This document shows positions 1 through 6,568 of a stretch of DNA of 10,198 nucleotides, piece by piece. The notes under the pieces are model-generated. The model worked only from the letters and a program-made list of their open reading frames with translations. It did no database searches and was not told where the DNA came from. Each line of letters opens with the position of its first letter. Positions within the stretch are counted from its first letter, which is position 1. The stretch is from an uncultured Verrucomicrobiales bacterium (GTDB lineage: Bacteria > Verrucomicrobiota > Verrucomicrobiia > Verrucomicrobiales > Akkermansiaceae), in NCBI GenBank assembly GCA_937952875.1, contig CALFDI010000244.1, positions 1 through 10,198 on the forward strand, in the 5' to 3' direction. The position numbers were made by a program, and so were the translations under genes.

Positions 1-233
1 TCCTTAGCATTCATGAAAGTGAGCACGCCGGATACGACGCCGTGCAGCGGTCCATGTTGAGCAGCTGAAACATCCGTATCTGCATCGAGGTCCAGATCGA
101 CATCTGCGTCCATATCCAGATCGATGAAGCCACAGGAGAACACGATCCAGTAGATCGCGAAGGGGATAAGCAAGAAGCTGAATGGCAGGACGGCTTCACT
201 CGTTAAAATGTCCCAAAAGTCTTTCATGCTCAT
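1..233 (-). CDS. YqiJ-like (DUF1449) inner-membrane protein, N-terminal part only
   Basis: The reading frame is open from an ATG at 233 to the left edge (77 whole codons, no stop), so only the N-terminus is visible. The protein starts with a short polar segment, then one hydrophobic helix (about residues 15-35). A strikingly acidic stretch follows (about 38-54) in which Asp alternates with Leu, Met, Val or Ala. A transmembrane helix followed by a Leu/Val-Asp repeat is the usual N-terminal appearance of YqiJ/DUF1449 proteins, whose C-terminal part carries an OB-like fold and which are often encoded next to flotillin-like YqiK. The family role is poorly defined; a membrane-organisation or stress role is suggested by the flotillin link. 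A second ATG lies two codons downstream at 227. Neither start has a Shine-Dalgarno sequence. The assignment rests on the N-terminal pattern alone, so the C-terminus and the next gene to the left would be needed to confirm it. Confidence 0.6.
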   Translation of the reverse strand, partial: MSMKDFWDILTSEAVLPFSFLLIPFAIYWIVFSCGFIDLDMDADVDLDLDADTDVSAAQHGPLHGVVSGVLTFMNAK

Positions 234-261
234 AGTTCAAACGAATGTGCGATCGTGAGCC

Positions 262-267
262 ATTATA
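262..267 (-). promoter_or_regulatory. Candidate -10 box (TATAAT) for the YqiJ-like gene
   Basis: The minus strand reads a perfect TATAAT here, 29 bp upstream of the ATG at 233, which would give a leader of roughly 20 nt. No good -35 hexamer is visible at 16-18 bp spacing, so the assignment rests on the -10 match and its position in the 112-bp divergent gap (234-345). I see no convincing promoter for the plus-strand aminotransferase in the same gap, although a TTGTCA lies at 314-319. Confidence 0.35.
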
Positions 268-345
268 AAAGATGGCAGCTTTTCCATTTAGGAGCAGTGG
301 GCCTAGAGGCTTGTCATGCTGAACGCTCTCTTTAAGCTCTGATGC

Positions 346-1185
346 ATGTCAAAGGTCTGGTGCGATGGAATGATGCGTGAGTCTAGCGAGATCGGCTATG
401 ATGCCTTTGATCTAGGCCTTTCGACAGGTCTGGGTGCGTTTGAGACAATGCGCGCAGATGATGGGCTTGTCTTCGCTCTGGATGCGCACTTAGCACGCCT
501 GACTCAAGGGCTGGAAACTCTGGGGATGCCTGCACTTGAGACGCTAGACTATGCGGAGATATGTGAAATGGTGTTGCGAGAAAATGAACTACTCGAAGGA
601 ATGGCACGCTTACGTCTGACTCTGCATGCTGGTCCTGGCTCAGCCACTCAGCCTTTCTCTCCTGAAAGAAATCACCTGCTAGTGTCGGCATCGCGTATGC
701 ATCCGATCACGGGCGATGCACGTGTGAGCACCACTGCAGCTGCGCGGAATCATTTGAGCGCATTTTCTGGAGTGAAGTGTATCTCATATGCTGACTCTAT
801 TATCGTCTATAATCAGGCGAAGAAAGCAGGTTACGATGAAGTGCTCATGCCTAACACAGCGGGGGAACTCTGTGAGGGGGCGACGTCTAATGTCTTTATT
901 ATCCGCGATGGCGTTCTGATCACTCCTCCTCTGAGTAGTGGCTGCTTGCCAGGGGTGACACGTGCTATTTTGATCGAGTTATGTGAAGAACTCTCGATAC
1001 CGCTGCAGGTAGAGTCTTTCCCTTATTCCGAGCTTGAAACTGTCACAGAGGCCTTTCTGACAAGCTCTCTTAGAAACGTCCAAGCAATCTCACATATCGA
1101 CCAGAGGGCGCTGGCTGGTGATGGAGATTTGACTACGCGTTTGAAAGGTGCTCTCGAAGAGAGAATCAGGCAAAATATCGGTTGA
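346..1185 (+). CDS. Class IV PLP-dependent aminotransferase (aminodeoxychorismate lyase / branched-chain aminotransferase-like)
   Basis: This 279-residue protein has the length and motif order of fold-type IV PLP enzymes. The N-terminal substrate loop contains GAFETMR (residues 31-36), and RLRLTLHAG (88-95) follows. The likely Schiff-base lysine is K144 in GVKCISYAD, followed by an [12 protein letters not shown] segment. The PLP-anchoring glutamate is in [11 protein letters not shown] (about 174-184), and the phosphate-binding turn is LPGVTR (201-206). Family members either transaminate branched-chain or D-amino acids or split 4-amino-4-deoxychorismate into p-aminobenzoate and pyruvate for folate synthesis. 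The FETMR loop and overall size lean towards ADC lyase (PabC), but no pabA or pabB is nearby and the substrate cannot be fixed from sequence, so I give no symbol. The ATG at 346 is preferred because it places the first beta strand at the usual distance from the FETMR loop. It has no Shine-Dalgarno sequence. asnS follows closely, so the two are probably co-transcribed. Confidence 0.85.
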   Translation: MSKVWCDGMMRESSEIGYDAFDLGLSTGLGAFETMRADDGLVFALDAHLARLTQGLETLGMPALETLDYAEICEMVLRENELLEGMARLRLTLHAGPGSATQPFSPERNHLLVSASRMHPITGDARVSTTAAARNHLSAFSGVKCISYADSIIVYNQAKKAGYDEVLMPNTAGELCEGATSNVFIIRDGVLITPPLSSGCLPGVTRAILIELCEELSIPLQVESFPYSELETVTEAFLTSSLRNVQAISHIDQRALAGDGDLTTRLKGALEERIRQNIG

Positions 1186-1217
1186 GATCTGCAGTGAGCA
1201 TCGATAGACCTATCGGC

Positions 1218-2558
1218 ATGCGGACATTGATCAAAAAAGCTCTAAAAAGCGAATCAGCAGTAGAAGGAATCGTCATCAAGGGCTGGGTGCGGACGCGTCG
1301 AGATTCTAAGGCTTTCTCCTTTATGGAACTCAATGACGGCACTTGTCTGGCGAATATTCAAGTGATCGCTGATGCGGGCATTCCAGGCTATGACGACATT
1401 TCAAAAATGACGACAGGAGCATCCGTCGCGATTACTGGAAACTTGGTAGCGAGCCCCGGTAAGGGCCAGGCGTGGGAGGTGCAGGCGACAGAGGTGGAGC
1501 TGTTAGGTGCTGCGCCCGATGACTTTCCACTTCAGAAGAAAGGCCATACGCCAGAGTTCCTGCGCTCTATCGCACACCTCCGTCCGCGTGCTAATCTCTA
1601 TGGGGCAGTCTTCCGCATGCGCAGCCGCCTCGCTCGTGCTGTCCACCGTTTCTTCGATGAGCGTGACTTTACCTACGTGCATACACCGATCCTTACAGCC
1701 AGCGATTGTGAAGGCGCGGGTGAGATGTTCCGCGTGTCATCAGGTGGGAAAGAAGAATTTTTTGGAAAGCCAGCTTACCTCACCGTGAGTGGTCAGTTAG
1801 AGGGTGAGTTGATGGCGACGGCTCTATCGAATGTTTACACCTTCGGGCCGACGTTTCGTGCTGAGAACTCACATACATCACGACATGCCTCTGAGTTTTG
1901 GATGATCGAGCCTGAGATGGCATTCTGTGATTTGGAGGAAGACATGACTTTGGCAGAGGATTTCGTAAAATACCTTGTCAAAGACGCTTTGGAGAATCAC
2001 GAGGGAGACTTGGATATCTTCGCTAAATTCGTCGATAAAGGCCTCGTTCAGCGCTTACAAGACGTGGTGGAAAAGCCATTTCAACGGGTGAGTTACACAG
2101 AGGCTGTTGAGATCTTACAGGCGAGTGGTCAGACTTTTGAATACCCAGTCGAGTATGGCGTGAACTTACAGAGTGAGCACGAGCGTTGGTTGACTGAAGA
2201 GCACTTTAAAAAGCCGACGACAATCTACAATTACCCGAAAGAAATTAAGCCATTCTACATGCGTCTCAACGATGATGGAAAAACGGTGACTGCTATGGAT
2301 CTGCTGGTTCCTGGTATCGGGGAGATAGTAGGTGGGAGTCAGCGTGAGGAACGGATGGATCAATTACTAGAGAATATGAAGCATCACGGTCTCAGTGAAG
2401 AAGACTACTGGTGGTATATCGATACGCGGAAATACGGCACTGTGCCGCATGCAGGATTTGGCATGGGCTTCGAGAGGATGCTGATGTTCATCACGGGTAT
2501 GCAGAATATTCGCGATGTCATTCCATTCGCTCGAACTCCTGGTAGCTGCGAGTTTTAG
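1218..2558 (+). CDS. asnS: Asparaginyl-tRNA synthetase (class IIb)
   Basis: The enzyme charges tRNA-Asn with asparagine in the cytoplasm using ATP. From the ATG at 1218 the protein is 446 residues, and it is collinear with the E. coli enzyme (about 466) over its whole length. An N-terminal OB-fold anticodon-binding domain (about 15-100) includes [10 protein letters not shown]. The class II catalytic core contains [13 protein letters not shown], the motif 2 region [11 protein letters not shown] (about 213-223), [15 protein letters not shown] and the motif 3 region GFGMGFERM (about 413-421). It ends in the typical [10 protein letters not shown] tail. The AEFW-like segment and the [12 protein letters not shown] stretch are typical of AsnRS rather than AspRS. 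An upstream in-frame TTG at 1182 overlaps the aminotransferase stop, but it would add 12 residues absent from relatives, so 1218 is preferred. The stop codon overlaps the stop of the convergent DUF1552 gene. No Shine-Dalgarno sequence precedes either start. Confidence 0.96.
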   Translation: MRTLIKKALKSESAVEGIVIKGWVRTRRDSKAFSFMELNDGTCLANIQVIADAGIPGYDDISKMTTGASVAITGNLVASPGKGQAWEVQATEVELLGAAPDDFPLQKKGHTPEFLRSIAHLRPRANLYGAVFRMRSRLARAVHRFFDERDFTYVHTPILTASDCEGAGEMFRVSSGGKEEFFGKPAYLTVSGQLEGELMATALSNVYTFGPTFRAENSHTSRHASEFWMIEPEMAFCDLEEDMTLAEDFVKYLVKDALENHEGDLDIFAKFVDKGLVQRLQDVVEKPFQRVSYTEAVEILQASGQTFEYPVEYGVNLQSEHERWLTEEHFKKPTTIYNYPKEIKPFYMRLNDDGKTVTAMDLLVPGIGEIVGGSQREERMDQLLENMKHHGLSEEDYWWYIDTRKYGTVPHAGFGMGFERMLMFITGMQNIRDVIPFARTPGSCEF

Positions 2559-3967
2559 AGTCCACGCAATTCGCGTTTGGCATCTCCTATCGATTGAGTA
2601 GGTGTGCCGACGCGGTTGAGCATGCCGTGGTAGAGTGCTGCGAGCTGGCCTTTCCCTTTGGTATCGAGGTGGCGTCCAGTTTTGATTTGTCCTTTGGCCT
2701 GCCCGGCTAAGAGGGTTGGGAGGTCTTTTGCTGCATGTTTATTTCCATCTCTAATCCCTGACCCGAAGAGGACCATGGAGTTATTGAGAAGATTCCCATC
2801 GCCATCTGGGAGTTCCCGCATTTTCTCTAGCATGTAGGCATATTGTTCAGTGTGCCAGGTATTGATTCTCTCATACTGGTCCATTTGATCAGCATCATTC
2901 TTATGGTGAGAGATCGAGTGATGAGCACCGCTCACACCGTCTAGGAAGGAGAAGTTCTTGTTAGAGACGGAGTTACCAAACATAAACGTCGAGACACGTG
3001 TGGAGTCTGTCCAGAAGGCTAGCACCATAATATCGAGCATCAGTTGGACATGTTCCGTCGGGTCGATTCTACTGAGTGATCCGAGTTCATTCTCTTTGCT
3101 GCCGCCGGACTTCTGAATACGGCGGTTCAGTTCATTGAGCTTCGCGAGAGCTTCAGGTGTTATATTCTGCCCAGAGCCAATTTGCTTCGCTTCATTCGTA
3201 ATTCGTCTCTCAACTTCTCGGACACTCTCAAGATATTGATCTAGCTTATGCGTGTCTTCATTTCCGAGTTGGCGCTTCAGACTCTTTGCATCGTCTAGGA
3301 CGATATCGAGAACTGAGGCGTCTGGATCAACTGCTGGGCGATTCTTTGAATCCTTCGCTCGATTCCGAAAAAGGCGATCAAAGGCATTGCGCGGATTAAT
3401 TTCACAGGGAAGTGGGACGTCAGGCTTTTTCCAGGAAATGTGCGATCCATAGAGGCGAGTCAGGTTGACGTTGCGATCGACTCCTGACTTGATCGGCTCG
3501 ATTCCGAGTTCCATAGAAGGCAACTTCGTCTGACCACCGATGGCATTCGCTGCGAGTTGATCGATCGATATGCCATTCGCAGAAATGTTAGAGCCCTCCG
3601 TGTGCTCGATGGTGGTGCAGGTGAGCCAGCTGGCCGTTTTAAAGTAGTGCCCATCACCATGATGTGAGGGCTTGTTAGAGAGCCCGCTGATGACGAGAAG
3701 ATCCTCTTTTACCGCTTCTAGCGGAGAGAGAATGGGTGAGAGCGAGAAGCTTTTCCCATGTCCTTCTGCTCCCCAGCGATCTGGGCGCACACCATTTGGC
3801 ATGAAGAGACACGCCATGCGGACCGGGTCTAGACTAGATCCGGTTCCTTGGGCATAGGCCGTTAGAGGACGCATAGCCTCGAGGAAGGGGAGCGCTAGAG
3901 TTGCGCCCATGCCGCGGAGCATTTGCCTGCGTGAGAGCTGCCATCTGTTAGATTGAATATTGGCCAT
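2555..3967 (-). CDS. DUF1552 (HXXSHH family) protein, Tat-exported
   Basis: This 470-residue protein belongs to the DUF1552 family, PF07586, which is named for its HxxSHH motif. That motif is present as HSISHH at residues 350-355 (window 2903-2920). The N-terminus is a twin-arginine signal (SRRQMLRG, residues 12-19, then a hydrophobic stretch to about 38), so it should be exported folded by Tat, probably as a periplasmic or cell-envelope protein. Other family hallmarks are [12 protein letters not shown] (54-65), the His-rich SHHGDGH (101-107), and a C-terminal GMLNRVG segment. The family is thought to resemble the alkaline phosphatase/sulfatase fold, but no reaction is established and I do not assign one. 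It lies 4 bp downstream of the DUF1592 cytochrome gene and is almost certainly co-transcribed with it. That pairing is common in PVC bacteria. The ATG is the only start that keeps the Tat signal; no Shine-Dalgarno sequence is visible. Confidence 0.9.
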   Translation of the reverse strand: MANIQSNRWQLSRRQMLRGMGATLALPFLEAMRPLTAYAQGTGSSLDPVRMACLFMPNGVRPDRWGAEGHGKSFSLSPILSPLEAVKEDLLVISGLSNKPSHHGDGHYFKTASWLTCTTIEHTEGSNISANGISIDQLAANAIGGQTKLPSMELGIEPIKSGVDRNVNLTRLYGSHISWKKPDVPLPCEINPRNAFDRLFRNRAKDSKNRPAVDPDASVLDIVLDDAKSLKRQLGNEDTHKLDQYLESVREVERRITNEAKQIGSGQNITPEALAKLNELNRRIQKSGGSKENELGSLSRIDPTEHVQLMLDIMVLAFWTDSTRVSTFMFGNSVSNKNFSFLDGVSGAHHSISHHKNDADQMDQYERINTWHTEQYAYMLEKMRELPDGDGNLLNNSMVLFGSGIRDGNKHAAKDLPTLLAGQAKGQIKTGRHLDTKGKGQLAALYHGMLNRVGTPTQSIGDAKRELRGL

Positions 3968-3971
3968 AGGG

Positions 3972-5828
3972 TTAACGGGTGCTGGATCTTTTTAGGAAGG
4001 GGCGTGAACGGATAATAGAGTGTATCAAGCTTTGCGTGCTGTAATTGTTGGTTTTCACCGTAGTGAGAATATCATTTACGATAGCTTCGTCATAATATTC
4101 CAGTCCTCGGCCTATCGCATAAGAGAGACCCTTGCGGATCATGTTCCGCGCGAATTTATCCTTACTGTCCATGAGGAGAGTTTTCAGCTCTTTGGGAGAG
4201 GAAAATGAAATGTTACCCGGGAGAGTCGCACTGCTATCGATCGGCTTTCCGTTCGCATCACGATCACGCCATCTTCCTATCGCGTCGAAGTTTTCTAGAC
4301 TGAAGCCGAGTGGGTCGATCCTCGCATGGCAGGATGCGCAGGACTTGGACTGGCGATGGGCATCGAGCTGCTCGCGGAAGGTCAGGCCGCCAGCCTTCGT
4401 ATCATCAGCTGGAAGTTCACCCGCATCTGGAGGTGGCGGTGGGGCAGGGTCGCCTAGGAGAGAGTCAAGAATCCATACACCTCGTAGCACGGGACTCGTC
4501 CGCATAGGGAGAGATGTGGAGGCGAGCACCCCACCCATGCCGAGAACTCCACCACGCTGTTCGTTCTGAATAGGAACTTTTCTTAAAGCCGCGCCAGAGA
4601 CAGGGGTGGAGAGTCCGTAGTGCTGAGCGAGCGCCTGATTCGCGAAAGTGTAGTCGCTATCAATGAGTTCATAGATGGGGCGATCTTCTGTAATCAGATG
4701 ATGCATGAACTCAACGCCTTCGTGATACATCGCTTTTCTCAGATTGAGCGAAAAGCCGGGGAAGCGCTTTTTGTCCGGCTGGACGTGATCGATCATCTTA
4801 TCAAAGCCGATCCATTGACCGCCGAAGTGACGTGCGAGTGCCTTTGACTTCGGGCTGGCTAGCATACGCTGAGTCTGCTGCCGGAGCACATCAGGGTCAG
4901 TGAGCTTTCCCTGATCAGCTAGGCGAAAAAGTTCGCGATCAGGCATGGATGACCAGAGAAAGTAAGAAAGCCGCGTCGCGATTTCAAAATCGTTCAGCTG
5001 CCATTCATCGTGGTCTTTTTGATTATGCTCGGCACGGAAAAGAAAGCGCGGATTAACTAACAAAGCTGTGAGGGGAGCGCGCAGCGCGTCTTGATAGGTC
5101 AGCCCTCTCGTAACCCCACGGGAGAATGCAGAGAGTAAAGGCGCCATATCTTCATCTGACACACGCCTCCGGTAAGCACGTGATGCGTGATATGTGAGGA
5201 CTTTTTTCGCAGTAGCATCTATTTCTGAGGGAGACTCAGGCTGCGCAAAGATGATTTTTTGAACTAATCGTGAATCATCGTAAACGGCTGCGATGACTTT
5301 GTGAGCCGCCGCGAGGTATTTCTCTAGCAGAGCAGGGGAGGAGAACAGCGCATCAGCCGTATTATCGAAGCCCTCACCGCCTGCACCATCGACGGGAAAG
5401 TCTTTACTCGGATTAAATGTCACACCAAAGAGGTCTTTCACGGTGTAGTGATACTCCGTGCGATTCAGGCGACGCAGTGTCACGCGGCCCGCTTTCTGAG
5501 GAACCTCACCATTGACGACGCGTTTGGTAATGCTCTTGAGCTGCTGGAGAAGTTCAGCTTTTTCTTCCGGAGTCGGAAGGACCTCTTCATCATCTGGCGG
5601 CATATCGCCCAGTTCAATTTGCTCGAGAGCATTCTGAATCAGTTCGAAGTTTTGAAAGGCATGGCCTTCAGTGGTGATATCATGGAGAGTGATGCCACCC
5701 TTGCTTTTGTCAGGCCCATGGCACGTCACACAATGCTTTTGTATAAGCGGCACAGCTGATGCGGCAAAGTCATCAGCCCACGATAACTGGTTGGCTAAAA
5801 TCAAGAATCCGACCAACAAAATACGCAT
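3972..5828 (-). CDS. DUF1592/DUF1588/DUF1585 multi-domain c-type cytochrome (planctomycete cytochrome type)
   Basis: This is a 618-residue exported protein. A Sec-type signal peptide (about 1-18, ending SWA) leads into a mono-heme cytochrome c domain with CVTCH at 33-37 and a candidate distal Met in GDMPP (M76). A DUF1587 segment follows (RRLNRTEYHYTVKDLFGV, 119-136). Next come a DUF1595 segment around YRRRVSDEDM (219-228), DUF1592 (FLFRAEHNQ at 262-270 and the LSYFLWSSMPDREL region at 287-300), and DUF1588 (RGGVLGMGGVLAS, then a DPAPPPPPD proline run at 460-468). DUF1588 carries a second CxxCH (CASCH, 497-501) followed by RIDPLGFSLENFD. DUF1585 forms the C-terminus (RGLEYYDE at 574-581). It lacks the carbohydrate-binding or PA14 additions seen in longer relatives. 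The function of the family is unknown; a periplasmic redox role linked to its DUF1552 partner is inferred. Its start abuts the AT-rich 5829-6062 region, which should hold the promoter for both genes. Confidence 0.9.
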   Translation of the reverse strand: MRILLVGFLILANQLSWADDFAASAVPLIQKHCVTCHGPDKSKGGITLHDITTEGHAFQNFELIQNALEQIELGDMPPDDEEVLPTPEEKAELLQQLKSITKRVVNGEVPQKAGRVTLRRLNRTEYHYTVKDLFGVTFNPSKDFPVDGAGGEGFDNTADALFSSPALLEKYLAAAHKVIAAVYDDSRLVQKIIFAQPESPSEIDATAKKVLTYHASRAYRRRVSDEDMAPLLSAFSRGVTRGLTYQDALRAPLTALLVNPRFLFRAEHNQKDHDEWQLNDFEIATRLSYFLWSSMPDRELFRLADQGKLTDPDVLRQQTQRMLASPKSKALARHFGGQWIGFDKMIDHVQPDKKRFPGFSLNLRKAMYHEGVEFMHHLITEDRPIYELIDSDYTFANQALAQHYGLSTPVSGAALRKVPIQNEQRGGVLGMGGVLASTSLPMRTSPVLRGVWILDSLLGDPAPPPPPDAGELPADDTKAGGLTFREQLDAHRQSKSCASCHARIDPLGFSLENFDAIGRWRDRDANGKPIDSSATLPGNISFSSPKELKTLLMDSKDKFARNMIRKGLSYAIGRGLEYYDEAIVNDILTTVKTNNYSTQSLIHSIIRSRPFLKRSSTR

Positions 5829-5859
5829 ATAAGGTAATACTACGTCCCAGAAATCTCAC

Positions 5860-5872
5860 TTCTTAATAAGAA
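5860..5872. repeat. 13-bp AT-rich palindrome upstream of the DUF1592 gene
   Basis: TTCTTA-A-TAAGAA is a perfect 6-bp inverted repeat around one central base, 31 bp upstream of the DUF1592 start and overlapping the weak -10-like TATATT. This is a position where a repressor could act, but an AT-rich palindrome of this size can also arise by chance. Confidence 0.35.
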
Positions 5873-5916
5873 TATAAGAAAAGAGCGTATTTTTCTCGAT
5901 GGATTGATAAATGCTT

Positions 5917-5935
5917 TCACAGCTCATTGCTGTGA
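5917..5935. repeat. Perfect 7-bp inverted repeat (TCACAGC/GCTGTGA, 5-nt loop)
   Basis: TCACAGC and GCTGTGA face each other across TCATT. The arms pair perfectly and could form a stable small hairpin in RNA from either strand, or be a dyad operator. No U-run follows on either strand, so it is not a standard intrinsic terminator. It sits about 90 bp upstream of the DUF1592 gene and 127 bp upstream of the small membrane-protein gene. Confidence 0.5.
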
Positions 5936-5999
5936 CTGGCGCTATGGTGTCCTCTGCTGCATAGTTTGTTTTATAGAAAATTACTGACGCAGTCCTTTT

Positions 6000-6011
6000 T
6001 TGATCGATCAA
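6000..6011. repeat. 12-bp perfect palindrome TTGATCGATCAA
   Basis: This self-complementary 12-mer lies 51 bp upstream of the ATG at 6063 and downstream of the weak TATAGA at 5972-5977, which is a plausible operator position for the small membrane-protein gene. Chance is a real alternative because GATC/CGATCG-type words are common in this window. Confidence 0.35.
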
Positions 6012-6062
6012 CGTTATCGTGTTGGTGAATCTGTCTTTTCTGCCAGTAATCTTACACAAAAT

Positions 6063-6422
6063 ATGAGTAACGAAAACTTACCTCCATCTTTTAATATCGC
6101 ATTGGATGTTGAAGAGTCTGAATATCAAAAAGCCAAATTGCAGGTAGTCTTACTGTGGACGGTGACAATGATTGCCCCGCTAATCGGATTGGGGCTTTGG
6201 GCGATAGGTCTTCGTTTAGGTGGTTGGATGGCGCAGGCCGTTGCTCTAGGTGTAGCCACACATATGCTGATGTATAAATTACTTCCCGAAGCGAGGAAGA
6301 TGTCTACATTGCGCATGAAAAAATACAAAGAACTCAGAGAGCTTCGTATGGCTCGAGAACGTCGCCTAGGTAGTGAGAGCCAGGCCCAGCCGGCGAAAGA
6401 ATCGGATCAGCTAAATAAGTGA
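6063..6422 (+). CDS. Small two-helix membrane protein of unknown function
   Basis: I do not recognise the family. The 119-residue product has an acidic N-terminal segment (about 1-22) and two hydrophobic helices (about 27-50 and 53-72) joined by a very short RLGG turn, forming a helical hairpin. A strongly basic, probably helical tail follows (about 77-102, rich in Lys, Arg, Met and Glu), and the last 17 residues are polar and probably disordered. The positive tail and the YQKAK segment before helix 1 suggest that both ends face the cytoplasm. An in-frame TTG at 6000 would add 21 residues, but it falls in a palindrome and the ATG at 6063 gives a cleaner membrane-protein start. No Shine-Dalgarno sequence is visible. 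The gene appears monocistronic: it is divergent from the DUF1592 gene and convergent with secDF, with a terminator hairpin about 85 bp past its stop. Its composition looks like that of its neighbours. Confidence 0.7.
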   Translation: MSNENLPPSFNIALDVEESEYQKAKLQVVLLWTVTMIAPLIGLGLWAIGLRLGGWMAQAVALGVATHMLMYKLLPEARKMSTLRMKKYKELRELRMARERRLGSESQAQPAKESDQLNK

Positions 6423-6507
6423 GAGTCATCGTTCATTTAGTAGTTCGTTCTCTGTGTAGGTGAACTTTAATGTCGTTGTCTGCCGAGAAGATGACTTTTC
6501 ACTACAC

Positions 6508-6545
6508 AAAAAAGCGACCCTGCCAGTTGAGACAGGATCGCTTTT
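6508..6545 (-). terminator. Intrinsic terminator shared by secDF and the small membrane-protein gene
   Basis: An 8-bp arm (AAAAGCGA, 6510-6517) pairs with TCGCTTTT (6538-6545). After one mismatch, CCTG (6519-6522) pairs with CAGG (6533-6536), and the apical loop is about 6-10 nt. On the minus strand the hairpin is followed by six U residues (complement of 6508-6513), the canonical form for ending the tgt-yajC-secDF transcript 24 bp after the secDF stop. On the plus strand the CTTTT closing arm makes it a weaker terminator for the 6063-6422 gene, so it is probably bidirectional. Confidence 0.85.
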
Positions 6546-6568
6546 GGAAAAGAACTGTGTGTCTCGTA

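Larger units (their letters stand above)
5829..6062. promoter_or_regulatory. Divergent AT-rich intergenic region with three inverted repeats
   Basis: This 234-bp gap separates the divergently transcribed DUF1592 gene (minus) and the small membrane-protein gene (plus), so it must contain both promoters unless one is longer-range. A weak minus-strand -10-like TATATT lies at 5871-5876 and a weak plus-strand TATAGA at 5972-5977; neither has a credible -35 box, so I do not call either as a promoter. Three perfect inverted repeats occur within it and are listed separately. I see no convincing protein-coding gene here. Confidence 0.5.

Noticed and set aside
11..199. Minus-strand 62-residue ORF at the left edge
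   Set aside because: It is a frame-shifted shadow of the YqiJ-like gene, which is open in another minus frame from 233 and has a clear membrane helix and family-like acidic repeat. The 62-residue product looks random.
1182..1217. TTG start at 1182 for asnS, overlapping the aminotransferase stop
   Set aside because: It would add 12 residues with no counterpart in AsnRS homologues. The ATG at 1218 directly precedes the conserved N-terminus.
2564..2576. ACGC/GCGT hairpin just past the asnS stop as a terminator
   Set aside because: The stem has only four base pairs and no adequate U-run follows, so it does not qualify as an intrinsic terminator.
4132..4569. Plus-strand 145-codon ORF opposite the DUF1592 gene
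   Set aside because: It lies opposite conserved DUF1588/DUF1585 coding sequence including the second CxxCH. Its product is low-complexity Ser/Gly/Pro/Arg, so it is a shadow.
5856..6059. Minus-strand 67-codon ORF in the divergent intergenic region
   Set aside because: There is no recognisable domain, it covers all three inverted repeats or their flanks, and its composition is that of AT-rich non-coding DNA.
6000..6062. TTG start at 6000 for the small membrane protein
   Set aside because: The TTG is part of a palindrome and would add 21 polar residues. The ATG at 6063 is a better start and gives a typical small membrane protein.
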